This document shows positions 36,926 through 52,424 of a stretch of 64,000 nucleotides of DNA, piece by piece. The first letter of the stretch is position 1; the number at the start of each line of letters is the position of its first letter. Origin of the DNA: Eledone cirrhosa (Eukaryota > Mollusca > Cephalopoda > Octopoda > Eledonidae); the NCBI GenBank assembly GCA_964016885.1, contig OZ024759.1, positions 137,001 through 201,000 on the forward strand, given 5' to 3'. A program made the position numbers and the translations under genes. A model generated the notes under the pieces. That model was given only the letters and a program-made list of their open reading frames with translations. It was not told the DNA's origin and ran no database searches.

Positions 36926-39090
36926 TAACATGACAGTCTATATTAGTAACATGACAAAGTCTATATTAGTAACATGACACAGTCTATATTAGTAGCATGA
37001 CAAAGTCTATATTAGTAACATGACACAGTCTATATTAGTAACATGACAAAGTCTATATTAGTAACATGACAGTCTATATTAGTAACATGATAGTCTATAT
37101 TAGTAGCATGACAAAGTCTATATTAGTAACATGACACAGTCTATATTAGTAACATGACAGTCTATATTAGTAACATGACAAAGTCTATATTAGTAGCATG
37201 ACAAAGTCTATATTAGTAACATGACACAGTCTATATTAGTAACATGACAAAGTCTATATTAGTAGCATGACAAAGTCTATATTAGTAACATGACAAAGTC
37301 TATATTAGTAACATGACAAAGTCTATATTAGTAACATGACAGTCTATATTAGTAACATGACAGTCCATATTAGTAGCATGACAAAGTCTATATTAGTAAC
37401 ATGACAAAGTCTATATTAGTAACATGACACAGTCTATATTAGTAACATGACAAAGTCTATATTAGTAACATGACAGTCTATATTAGTAACATGACAAAGT
37501 CTATATTAGTAACATGACAGTCTATATTGTAACATGACACAGTCTATATTTGTAACATGACACAGTCTATATTAGTAACATGACAAAGTCTATATTAGTA
37601 ACATGACAGTCTATATTAGTAACATGACAAAGTCTATATTAGTAACATGACAAAGTCTATATTAGTAACATGACAAAGTCTATATTAGTAACATTACAGA
37701 CTATATTAGTAACATGACACAGTCTATATTAGTAACATGACAAAGTCTATATTAGTAACATGACATAGACTATATTAGTAACATGACAAAGTCTATATTA
37801 GTAACATGACAGTCTATATTAGTAACATGACAAAGTCTATATTAGCAACATGACACAGTCTATATTAGTAACATGACAAAGTCTCTATTAGTAACATGAC
37901 AAAGTCTATATTAGTAACATGACAAAGTCTATATTAGTTACATGACAGTCTATATTAGTAACATGAAAAAGTCTATATTAGTAACATGACAAAGTCTATA
38001 TTAGTAACATGACAGTCTATATTAGTAACATGACACAGTCTATATTAGTAACATGACACGGTCTATATTAGTAACATGACAAAGTCTATATTAGTAACAT
38101 GACACAGTCTATATTATTAACATGACAAAGTCTATATTAGTAACATGACACAGTCTATATTAGTAACATGACATAGTCTATATTAGTAACATGACATAGT
38201 CTATATTAGTAGCATGACAAAGTCTATATTAGTAACATGACAAAGTCTATATTAGTAACATGACACAGTCTATATTAGTAACATGACAAAGTCTATATTA
38301 GTAACATGACACAGTCTATATTAGTAATATGACAAAGTCTATATTAGTAACATGACACAGTCTATATTAGTAACATGACACAGTCTATATTAGTAACATG
38401 ACAAAGTCTATATTAGTAGCATGACAAAGTCTATATTAGTAAGATGACAAAGTCTATATTAGTAACATGACACAGTCTATATTGGTAACATGACAAAGTC
38501 TATATTAGTAACATGACAGTCTATATTAGAAACATGACAGTCTATATTAGTAACATGACAAAGTCTATATTAGTAACATGACAAGGTCTATATTAGTAAC
38601 ATGACAAAGTCTATATTAGTAACATGACAAAGTCTATATTAGTAACATGGCAATGTCTATATTAGTAACATGACAAAGTCTATATTAGTAACATGGCAAA
38701 GTCTAAATTAGTAACATGACAAAGTCTATATTAGTAACATGTCAAGGTCTATATTAGTAACATGACAAAGTCTATATTAGTAACATGACAAAGTCTATAT
38801 TAGTAACATGACAGTCTATATTAGTAACATGACAAAGTCTATATTAGTAACATGACACAGTCTATATTAGTAGCATGACAAAGTCTATATTAGTAACATG
38901 ACACAGTCTATATTAGTAACATGACAAAGTCTATATTAGTAACATGACAGTCTATATTAGTAACATGACAGTCTATATTAGTAGCATGACAAAGTCTATA
39001 TTAGTAACATGACACAGTCTATATTAGTAACATGACAGTCTATATTAGTAACATGACAAAGTCTATATTAGTAGCATGACAAAGTCTATA
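34800..39090. repeat. Block repeated 21,417 bp downstream (about 56,217-60,510)
   Basis: Landmarks 34824, 36861, 37089 (GATAGTC), 37937 (TTAGTTACATG) and 38740 reappear at 56241, 58279 (within a base), 58506, 59354 and 60158. Identity fades near 39,100/60,520. This is a non-adjacent long repeat inside the same array. Confidence 0.8.
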
Positions 39091-39730
39091 TTAGTAACAT
39101 GACACAGTCTATATTAGTAACATGACAAAGCCTATATTAGTAGCATGACAAAGTCTATATTAGTAACATGACAAAGTCTATATTAGTAACATCACAAAGT
39201 CTATATTAGTAACATGACAGTCTATATTAGTAACATGACAGTCCATATTAGTAGCATGACAAAGTCTATATTAGTAACATGACAAAGTCTATATTAGTAA
39301 CATGACACAGTCTATATTAGTAACATGACACAGTCTATATTAGTAACATGACACAGTCTATATTAGTAACATGACAAAGTCTATATTAGTAACATGACAG
39401 TCTATATTAGTAACATGACAAAGTCTATATTAGTAACATGACAAAGTCTATATTAGTAACATGACAAAGTCTATATTAGTAACATTACAGACTATATTAG
39501 TAACATGACACAGTCTATATTAGTAACATGACAAAGTCTATATTAGTAACATGACATAGACTATATTAGTAACATGACAAAGTCTATATTAGTAACATGA
39601 CAGTCTATATTAGTAACATGACAAAGTCTATATTAGCAACATGACACAGTCTATATTAGTAACATGACAAAGTCTCTATTAGTAACATGACAAAGTCTAT
39701 ATTAGTAACATGACAAAGTCTATATTAGTA

Positions 39731-42700
39731 ACATGACTGTCTATATTAGTAACATGACAAAGTCTATATTAGTAACATGACAAAGTCTATATTAGTAACA
39801 TGACAGTCTATATTAGTAACATGACACAGTCTATATTAGTAACATGACACGGTCTATGTTAGTAACATGACAAAGTCTATATTAGTAACATGACACAGTC
39901 TATATTATTAACATGACAAAGTCTATATTAGTAACATGACACAGTCTATATTAGTAACATGACATAGTCTATATTAGTAACATGACATAGTCTATATTAG
40001 TAGCATGACAGTCCATATTAGTAGCATGACAAAGTCTATATTAGTAACATGACAAAGTCTATATTAGTAACATGACACAGTCTATATTAGTAACATGACA
40101 GTCTATATTAGTAACATGACACAGTCTATATTAGTAACATGACACGGTCTATATTCGTAACATGACAAAGTCTATATTAGTAACATGACACAGTCTATAT
40201 TATTAACATGACAAAGTCTATATTAGTAACATGACACAGTCTATATTAGTAACATGACACAGTCTATATTAGTAACATGAGAAAGTCTATATTAGTAACA
40301 TGACACAGTCTATATTAGTAACATGACAAAGTCTATATTAGTAACATGACACAGTCTATATTAGTAACATGACACAGTCTATATTAGTAACATGACAAAG
40401 TCTATATTAGTAGCATGACAAAGTCTATATTAGTAACATGACAAAGTCTATATTAGTAACATGACATAGACTATATTAGTAACATGACAAAGTCTATATT
40501 AGTAACATGACAGTCTATATTAGTAACATGACAAAGTCTATATTAGCAACATGACACAGTCTATATTAGTAACATGACAAAGTCTCTATTAGTAACATGA
40601 CAAAGTCTATATTAGTAACATGACAAAGTCTATATTAGTAACATGACAGTCTATATTAGTAACATGACAAAGTCTATATTAGTAACATGACAAAGTCTCT
40701 ATTAGTAACATGACAATGTATATATTAGTAACATGACAGTCTATATTAGTAACATGACAAAGACTCTATTAGTAACATGACAAAGTCTATATTAGTAACA
40801 TGACAGTCTATATTAGTAACATGACAAAGTCTATATCAGTAACATGACAGTCTATATTGTAACATGACACAGTCTATATTTGTAACATGACACAGTCTAT
40901 ATTAGTAACATGACAAAGTCTATATTAGTAACATGACAGTCTATATTAGTAACATGACAAAGTCTATATTAGTAACATGACAAAGTCTATATTAGTAACA
41001 TGACAAAGTCTATATTAGTAACATTACAGACTATATTAGTAACATGACACAGTCTATATTAGTAACATGACAAAGTCTATATTAGTAGCATGACAAAGTC
41101 TATATTAGTAACATGACATAGACTATATTAGTAACATGACAAAGTCTATATTAGTAACATGACAGTCTATATTAGTAACATGACAAAGTCTATATTAGCA
41201 ACATGACACAGTCTATATTAGTAACATGACAAAGTCTCTATTAGTAACATGACAAAGTCTATATTAGTAACATGACAAAGTCTATATTAGTAACATGACA
41301 GTCTATATTAGTAACATGACAAAGTCTATATTAGTAACATGACAAAGTCTATATTAGTAACATGACAGTCTATATTAGTAACATGACACAGTCTATATTA
41401 GTAACATGACACGGTCTATATTCGTAACATGACAAAGTCTATATTAGTAACATGACACAGTCTATATTATTAACATGACAAAGTCTATATTAGTAACATG
41501 ACACAGTCTATATTAGTAACATGACATAGTCTATATTAGTAACATGACATAGTCTATATTAGTAGCATGACAAAGTCTATATTAGTAACATGACAAAGTC
41601 TATATTAGTAACATGACACAGTCTATATTAGTAACATGAGAAAGTCTATATTAGTAACATGACACAGTCTATATTAGTAACATGACAAAGTCTATATTAG
41701 TAACATGACACAGTCTATATTAGTAACATGACACAGTCTATATTAGTAACATGACAAAGTCTATATTAGTAGCATGACAAAGTCTATATTAGTAACATGA
41801 CAAAGTCTATATTAGTAACATGACACAGTCTATATTAGTAACATGACAAAGTCTATATTAGTAACATGACAGTCTATATTAGTAACATGACAGTCTATAT
41901 TTATTAACATGACAAAGTCTATATTAGTAACATGACAAGGTCTATATTAGTAACATGACAAAGTCTATATTAGTAACATGACAAAGTCTATATTAGTAAC
42001 ATGGCAATGTCTATATTAGTAACATGACAAAGTCTATATTAGTAACATGGCAAAGTCTAAATTAGTAACATGACAAAGTCTATATTAGTAACATGTCAAG
42101 GTCTATATTAGTAACATGACAAAGTCTATATTAGTAACATGACAAAGTCTATATTAGTAACATGACAGTCTATATTAGTAACATGACAAAGTCTATATTA
42201 GTAACATGACACAGTCTATATTAGTAGCATGACAAAGTCTATATTAGTAACATGACACAGTCTATATTAGTAACATGACAAAGTCTATATTAGTAACATG
42301 ACAGTCTATATTAGTAACATGACAGTCAATGTTAGTAGCATGACAAAGTCTATATTAGTAACATGACACAGTCTATATTAGTAACATGACAGTCTATATT
42401 AGTAACATGACAAAGTCTATATTAGTAGCATGACAAAGTCTATATTAGTAACATGACACAGTCTATATTAGTAACATGACAAAGTCTATATTAGTAGCAT
42501 GACAAAGTCTATATTAGTAACATGACAAAGTCTATATTAGTAACATGACAAAGTCTATATTAGTAACATGACAGACTATATTAGTAACATGACAGTCCAT
42601 ATTAGTAGCATGACAAAGTCTATATTAGTAACATGACAAAGTCTATATTAGTAACATGACACAGTCTATATTAGTAACATGACACAGTCTATATTAGTAA

Positions 42701-45700
42701 CATGACACAGTCTATATTAGTAACATGACAAAGTCTATATTAGTAACATGACAGTCTATATTAGTAGCATGACAAAGTCTATATTAGTAACATGACAAAG
42801 TCTATATTAGTAACATGACAAAGTCTATATTAGTAACATGACAGTCTATATTAGTAGCATGACAAAGTCTATATTAGTAACATGACAAAGTCTATATTAG
42901 TAACATGACAAAGTCTATATTAGTAACATGACAGTCTATATTAGTAACATGACAGTCCATATTAGTAGCATGACAAAGTCTATATTAGTAACATGACAAA
43001 GTCTATATTAGTAACATGACACAGTCTATATTAGTAACATGACACAGTCTATATTAGTAACATGACACAGTCTATATTAGTAACATGGCAAAGTCTAAAT
43101 TAGTAACATGACACAGTCTATATTAGTAACATGACAAAGTCTATATTAGTAACATAACATAGACTATATTAGTAACATGACAAAGTCTATATTAGTAACA
43201 TGACAGTCTATATTAGTAACATGACAAAGTCTATATTAGCAACATGACACAGTCTATATTAGTAACATGACAAAGTCTCTATTAGTAACATGACAAAGTC
43301 TATATTAGTAACATGACAAAGTCTATATTAGTAACATGACAGTCTATATTAGTAACATGACAAAGTCTATATTAGTAACATGACAAAGTCTATATTAGTA
43401 ACATGACAGTCTATATTAGTAACATGACACAGTCTATATTAGTAACATGACACGGTCTATATTAGAAACATGACAAAGTCTATATTAGTAACATGACACA
43501 GTCTATATTATTAACATGACAAAGTCTATATTAGTAACATGACACAGTCTATATTAGTAACATGACATAGTCTATATTAGTAACATGACATAGTCTATAT
43601 TAGTAGCATGACAAAGTCTATATTAGTAACATGACAAAGTCTATATTAGTAACATGACACAGTCTATATTAGTAACATGAGAAAGTCTATATTAGTAACA
43701 TGACACAGTCTATATTAGTAACATGACAAAGTCTATATTAGTAACATGACACAGTCTATATTAGTAACATGACACAGTCTATATTAGTAACATGACAAAG
43801 TCTATATTAGTAGCATGACAAAGTCTATATTAGTAACATGACAAAGTCTATATTAGTAACATGACACAGTCTATATTAGTAACATGACAAAGTCTATATT
43901 AGTAACATGACAGTCTATATTAGTAACATGACAGTCTATATTAGTAACATGACAAAGTCTATATTAGTAACATGACAAGGTCTATATTAGTAACATGACA
44001 AAGTCTATATTAGTAACATGACAAAGTCTATATTAGTAACATGGCAATGTCTATATTAGTAACATGACAAAGTCTATATTAGTAACATGGCAAAGTCTAA
44101 ATTAGTAACATGACAAAGTCTATATTAGTAACATGTCAAGGTCTATATTAGTAACATGACAAAGTCTATATTAGTAACATGACAAAGTCTATATTAGTAA
44201 CATGACAGTCTATATTAGTAACATGACAAAGTCTATATTAGTAACATGACACAGTCTATATTAGTAGCATGACAAAGTCTATATTAGTAACATGACACAG
44301 TCTATATTAGTAACATGACAAAGTCTGTATTAGTAACATGACAGTCTATATTAGTAACATGATAGTCTATATTAGTAGCATGACAAAGTCTATATTAGTA
44401 ACATGACTGTCTATATTAGTAACATGACAAAGTCTATATTAGTAACATGACAAAGTCTATATTAGTAACATGACAGTCTATATTAGTAACATGACACAGT
44501 CTATATTAGTAACATGACACGGTCTATGTTAGTAACATGACAAAGTCTATATTAGTAACATGACACAGTCTATATTATTAACATGACAAAGTCTATATTA
44601 GTAACATGACACAGTCTATATTAGTAACATGACATAGTCTATATTAGTAACATGACATAGTCTATATTAGTAGCATGACAGTCCATATTAGTAGCATGAC
44701 AAAGTCTATATTAGTAACATGACAAAGTCTATATTAGTAACATGACACAGTCTATATTAGTAACATGACAGTCTATATTAGTAACATGACACAGTCTATA
44801 TTAGTAACATGACACGGTCTATATTCGTAACATGACAAAGTCTATATTAGTAACATGACACAGTCTATATTATTAACATGACAAAGTCTATATTAGTAAC
44901 ATGACACAGTCTATATTAGTAACATGACACAGTCTATATTAGTAACATGAGAAAGTCTATATTAGTAACATGACACAGTCTATATTAGTAACATGACAAA
45001 GTCTATATTAGTAACATGACACAGTCTATATTAGTAACATGACACAGTCTATATTAGTAACATGACAAAGTCTATATTAGTAGCATGACAAAGTCTATAT
45101 TAGTAACATGACAAAGTCTATATTAGTAACATGACATAGACTATATTAGTAACATGACAAAGTCTATATTAGTAACATGACAGTCTATATTAGTAACATG
45201 ACAAAGTCTATATTAGCAACATGACACAGTCTATATTAGTAACATGACAAAGTCTCTATTAGTAACATGACAAAGTCTATATTAGTAACATGACAAAGTC
45301 TATATTAGTAACATGACAGTCTATATTAGTAACATGACAAAGTCTATATTAGTAACATGACAAAGTCTCTATTAGTAACATGACAATGTATATATTAGTA
45401 ACATGACAGTCTATATTAGTAACATGACAAAGACTCTATTAGTAACATGACAAAGTCTATATTAGTAACATGACAGTCTATATTAGTAACATGACAAAGT
45501 CTATATCAGTAACATGACAGTCTATATTGTAACATGACACAGTCTATATTTGTAACATGACACAGTCTATATTAGTAACATGACAAAGTCTATATTAGTA
45601 ACATGACAGTCTATATTAGTAACATGACAAAGTCTATATTAGTAACATGACAAAGTCTATATTAGTAACATGACAAAGTCTATATTAGTAACATTACAGA

Positions 45701-48700
45701 CTATATTAGTAACATGACACAGTCTATATTAGTAACATGACAAAGTCTATATTAGTAGCATGACAAAGTCTATATTAGTAACATGACATAGACTATATTA
45801 GTAACATGACAAAGTCTATATTAGTAACATGACAGTCTATATTAGTAACATGACAAAGTCTATATTAGCAACATGACACAGTCTATATTAGTAACATGAC
45901 AAAGTCTCTATTAGTAACATGACAAAGTCTATATTAGTAACATGACAAAGTCTATATTAGTAACATGACAGTCTATATTAGTAACATGACAAAGTCTATA
46001 TTAGTAACATGACAAAGTCTATATTAGTAACATGACAGTCTATATTAGTAACATGACACAGTCTATATTAGTAACATGACACGGTCTATATTCGTAACAT
46101 GACAAAGTCTATATTAGTAACATGACACAGTCTATATTATTAACATGACAAAGTCTATATTAGTAACATGACACAGTCTATATTAGTAACATGACATAGT
46201 CTATATTAGTAACATGACATAGTCTATATTAGTAGCATGACAAAGTCTATATTAGTAACATGACAAAGTCTATATTAGTAACATGACACAGTCTATATTA
46301 GTAACATGAGAAAGTCTATATTAGTAACATGACACAGTCTATATTAGTAACATGACAAAGTCTATATTAGTAACATGACACAGTCTATATTAGTAACATG
46401 ACACAGTCTATATTAGTAACATGACAAAGTCTATATTAGTAGCATGACAAAGTCTATATTAGTAACATGACAAAGTCTATATTAGTAACATGACACAGTC
46501 TATATTAGTAACATGACAAAGTCTATATTAGTAACATGACAGTCTATATTAGTAACATGACAGTCTATATTTATTAACATGACAAAGTCTATATTAGTAA
46601 CATGACAAGGTCTATATTAGTAACATGACAAAGTCTATATTAGTAACATGACAAAGTCTATATTAGTAACATGGCAATGTCTATATTAGTAACATGACAA
46701 AGTCTATATTAGTAACATGGCAAAGTCTAAATTAGTAACATGACAAAGTCTATATTAGTAACATGTCAAGGTCTATATTAGTAACATGACAAAGTCTATA
46801 TTAGTAACATGACAAAGTCTATATTAGTAACATGACAGTCTATATTAGTAACATGACAAAATCTATATTAGTAACATGACACAGTCTATATTAGTAGCAT
46901 GACAAAGTCTATATTAGTAACATGACACAGTCTATATTAGTAACATGACAAAGTCTATATTAGTAACATGACAGTCTATATTAGTAACATGACAGTCTAT
47001 GTTAGTAGCATGACAAAGTCTATATTAGTAACATGACACAGTCTATATTAGTAACATGACAGTCTATATTAGTAACATGACAAAGTCTATATTAGTAGCA
47101 TGACAAAGTCTATATTAGTAACATGACACAGTCTATATTAGTAACATGACAAAGTCTATATTAGTAGCATGACAAAGTCTATATTAGTAACATGACAAAG
47201 TCTATATTAGTAACATGACAAAGTCTATATTAGTAACATGACAGACTATATTAGTAACATGACAGTCCATATTAGTAGCATGACAAAGTCTATATTAGTA
47301 ACATGACAAAGTCTATATTAGTAACATGACACAGTCTATATTAGTAACATGACACAGTCTATATTAGTAACATGACACAGTCTATATTAGTAACATGACA
47401 AAGTCTATATTAGTAACATGACAGTCTATATTAGTAGCATGACAAAGTCTATATTAGTAACATGACAAAGTCTATATTAGTAACATGACAAAGTCTATAT
47501 TAGTAACATGACAGTCTATATTAGTAGCATGACAAAGTCTATATTAGTAACATGACAAAGTCTATATTAGTAACATGACAAAGTCTATATTAGTAACATG
47601 ACAGTCTATATTAGTAACATGACAGTCCATATTAGTAGCATGACAAAGTCTATATTAGTAACATGACAAAGTCTATATTAGTAACATGACACAGTCTATA
47701 TTAGTAACATGACACAGTCTATATTAGTAACATGACACAGTCTATATTAGTAACATGGCAAAGTCTAAATTAGTAACATGACACAGTCTATATTAGTAAC
47801 ATGACAAAGTCTATATTAGTAACATAACATAGACTATATTAGTAACATGACAAAGTCTATATTAGTAACATGACAGTCTATATTAGTAACATGACAAAGT
47901 CTATATTAGCAACATGACACAGTCTATATTAGTAACATGACAAAGTCTCTATTAGTAACATGACAAAGTCTATATTAGTAACATGACAAAGTCTATATTA
48001 GTAACATGACAGTCTATATTAGTAACATGACAAAGTCTATATTAGTAACATGACAAAGTCTATATTAGTAACATGACAGTCTATATTAGTAACATGACAC
48101 AGTCTATATTAGTAACATGACACGGTCTATATTAGAAACATGACAAAGTCTATATTAGTAACATGACACAGTCTATATTATTAACATGACAAAGTCTATA
48201 TTAGTAACATGACACAGTCTATATTAGTAACATGACATAGTCTATATTAGTAACATGACATAGTCTATATTAGTAGCATGACAAAGTCTATATTAGTAAC
48301 ATGACAAAGTCTATATTAGTAACATGACACAGTCTATATTAGTAACATGAGAAAGTCTATATTAGTAACATGACACAGTCTATATTAGTAACATGACAAA
48401 GTCTATATTAGTAACATGACACAGTCTATATTAGTAACATGACACAGTCTATATTAGTAACATGACAAAGTCTATATTAGTAGCATGACAAAGTCTATAT
48501 TAGTAACATGACAAAGTCTATATTAGTAACATGACACAGTCTATATTAGTAACATGACAAAGTCTATATTAGTAACATGACAGTCTATATTAGTAACATG
48601 ACAGTCTATATTAGTAACATGACAAAGTCTATATTAGTAACATGACAAGGTCTATATTAGTAACATGACAAAGTCTATATTAGTAACATGACAAAGTCTA

Positions 48701-49070
48701 TATTAGTAACATGGCAATGTCTATATTAGTAACATGACAAAGTCTATATTAGTAACATGGCAAAGTCTAAATTAGTAACATGACAAAGTCTATATTAGTA
48801 ACATGTCAAGGTCTATATTAGTAACATGACAAAGTCTATATTAGTAACATGACAAAGTCTATATTAGTAACATGACAGTCTATATTAGTAACATGACAAA
48901 GTCTATATTAGTAACATGACACAGTCTATATTAGTAGCATGACAAAGTCTATATTAGTAACATGACACAGTCTATATTAGTAACATGACAAAGTCTGTAT
49001 TAGTAACATGACAGTCTATATTAGTAACATGATAGTCTATATTAGTAGCATGACAAAGTCTATATTAGTA
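39731..49070. repeat. 4,670-bp head-to-tail duplication within the satellite
   Basis: Landmarks recur at +4,670: 39735/44405 (GACTGTCTAT), 42091/46761 and 44131/48801 (ACATGTCAAG), and 42331/47001 (GTTAGTAGCA). The match breaks at 44,401 versus 49,071, as expected for adjacent units. Two single-base differences were noticed: 42328/46998 and 42191/46861. Confidence 0.93.
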
Positions 49071-52000
49071 ACATGACACAGTCTATATTAGTAACATGAC
49101 AGTCTATATTAGTAACATGACAAAGTCTATATTAGTAGCATGACAAAGTCTATATTAGTAACATGACAAAGTCTATATTAGTAACATGACAAAGTCTATA
49201 TTAGTAACATGACAGTCTATATTAGTAACATGACAGTCCATATTAGTAGCATGACAAAGTCTATATTAGTAACATGACAAAGTCTATATTAGTAACATGA
49301 CACAGTCTATATTAGTAACATGACAAAGTCTATATTAGTAACATGACAGTCTATATTAGTAACATGACAAAGTCTATATTAGTAACATGACAAAGTCTAT
49401 ATTAGTAACATGACAGTCTATATTAGTAACATGACAAAGTCTATATTAGTAACATGACAAAGTCTATATTAGTAACATGACACAGTCTATATTAGTAACA
49501 TGACAAAGTCTATATTAGTAACATGACAGTCTATATTAGTAACATGACAAAGTCTATATTAGTAACATGACAGTCTATATTGTAACATGACACAGTCTAT
49601 ATTTGTAACATGACACAGTCTATATTAGTAACATGACAAAGTCTATATTAGTAACATGACAGTCTATATTAGTAACATGACAAAGTCTATATTAGTAACA
49701 TGACAAAGTCTATATTAGTAACATGACAAAGTCTATATTAGTAACATTACAGACTATATTAGTAACATGACACAGTCTATATTAGTAACATGACAAAGTC
49801 TATATTAGTAACATGACATAGACTATATTAGTAACATGACAAAGTCTATATTAGTAACATTACAGTCTATATTAGTAACATGACAAAGTCTATATTAGCA
49901 ACATGACACAGTCTATATTAGTAACATGACAAAGTCTCTATTAGTAACATGACAAAGTCTATATTAGTAACATGACAAAGTCTATATTAGTTACATGACA
50001 GTCTATATTAGTAACATGACAAAGTCTATATTAGTAACATGACAAAGTCTATATTAGTAACATGACAGTCTATATTAGTAACATGACACAGTCTATATTA
50101 GTAACATGACACGGTCTATATTAGTAACATGACAAAGTCTATATTAGTAACATGACACAGTCTATATTATTAACATGACAAAGTCTATATTAGTAACATG
50201 ACACAGTCTATATTAGTAACATGACATAGTCTATATTAGTAACATGACATAGTCTATATTAGTAGCATGACAAAGTCTATATTAGTAACATGACAAAGTC
50301 TATATTAGTAACATGACACAGTCTATATTAGTAACATGACAAAGTCTATATTAGTAACATGACACAGTCTATATTAGTAATATGACAAAGTCTATATTAG
50401 TAACATGACACAGTCTATATTAGTAACATGACACAGTCTATATTAGTAACATGACAAAGTCTATATTAGTAGCATGACAAAGTCTATATTAGTAAGATGA
50501 CAAAGTCTATATTAGTAACATGACAAAGTCTATATTAGTAACATGACAGTCTATATTAGTAACATGACACAGTCTATATTAGTAACATGACAAAGTCTAT
50601 ATTAGTAGCATGACAAAGTCTATATTAGTAAGATGACAAAGTCTATATTAGTAACATGACAAAGTCTATATTAGTAACATGACAGTCTATATTAGTAACA
50701 TGACAAAGTCTATATTAGTAACATGACAGTCTATATTAGAAACATGACAGTCTATATTAGTAACATGACAAAGTCTATATTAGTAACATGACAAGGTCTA
50801 TATTAGTAACATGACAAAGTCTATATTAGTAACATGACAAAGTCTATATTAGTAACATGGCAATGTCTATATTCGTAACATGACAAAGTCTATATTAGTA
50901 ACATGGCAAAGTCTAAATTAGTAACATGACAAAGTCTATATTAGTAACATGTCAAGGTCTATATTAGTAACATGACAAAGTCTATATTAGTAACATGACA
51001 AAGTCTATATTAGTAACATGACAGTCTATATTAGTAACATGACAAAGTCTATATTAGTAACATGACACAGTCTATATTAGTAGCATGACAAAGTCTATAT
51101 TAGTAACATGACACAGTCTATATTAGTAACATGACAAAGTCTATATTAGTAACATGACAGTCTATATTAGTAACATGACAGTCTATATTAGTAGCATGAC
51201 AAAGTCTATATTAGTAACATGACACAGTCTATATTAGTAACATGACAGTCTATATTAGTAACATGACAAAGTCTATATTAGTAGCATGACAAAGTCTATA
51301 TTAGTAACATGACACAGTCTATATTAGTAACATGACAAAGTCTATATTAGTAGCATGACAAAGTCTATATTAGTAACATGACAAAGTCTATATTAGTAAC
51401 ATGACAAAGTCTATATTAGTAACATGACAGTCTATATTAGTAACATGACAGTCCATATTAGTAGCATGACAAAGTCTATATTAGTAACATGACAAAGTCT
51501 ATATTAGTAACATGACACAGTCTATATTAGTAACATGACACAGTCTATATTAGTAACATGACACAGTCTATATTAGTAACATGACAAAGTCTATATTAGT
51601 AACATGACAGTCTATATTAGTAACATGACAAAGTCTATATTAGTAACATGACAAAGTCTATATTAGTAACATGACAAAGTCTATATTAGTAACATTACAG
51701 ACTATATTAGTAACATGACACAGTCTATATTAGTAACATGACAAAGTCTATATTAGTAACATGACATAGACTATATTAGTAACATGACAAAGTCTATATT
51801 AGTAACATGACAGTCTATATTAGTAACATGACAAAGTCTATATTAGCAACATGACACAGTCTATATTAGTAACATGACAAAGTCTCTATTAGTAACATGA
51901 CAAAGTCTATATTAGTAACATGACAAAGTCTATATTAGTAACATGACAAAGTCTATATTAGTAACATGACAGTCTATATTAGTAACATGACACAGTCTAT

Positions 52001-52424
52001 ATTAGTAACATGACACGGTCTATGTTAGTAACATGACAAAGTCTATATTAGTAACATGACACAGTCTATATTATTAACATGACAAAGTCTATATTAGTAA
52101 CATGACACAGTCTATATTAGTAACATGACATAGTCTATATTAGTAACATGACATAGTCTATATTAGTAGCATGACAGTCCATATTAGTAGCATGACAAAG
52201 TCTATATTAGTAACATGACAAAGTCTATATTAGTAACATGACACAGTCTATATTAGTAACATGACAGTCTATATTAGTAACATGACACAGTCTATATTAG
52301 TAACATGACACGGTCTATATTCGTAACATGACAAAGTCTATATTAGTAACATGACACAGTCTATATTATTAACATGACAAAGTCTATATTAGTAACATGA
52401 CACAGTCTATATTAGTAACATGAC

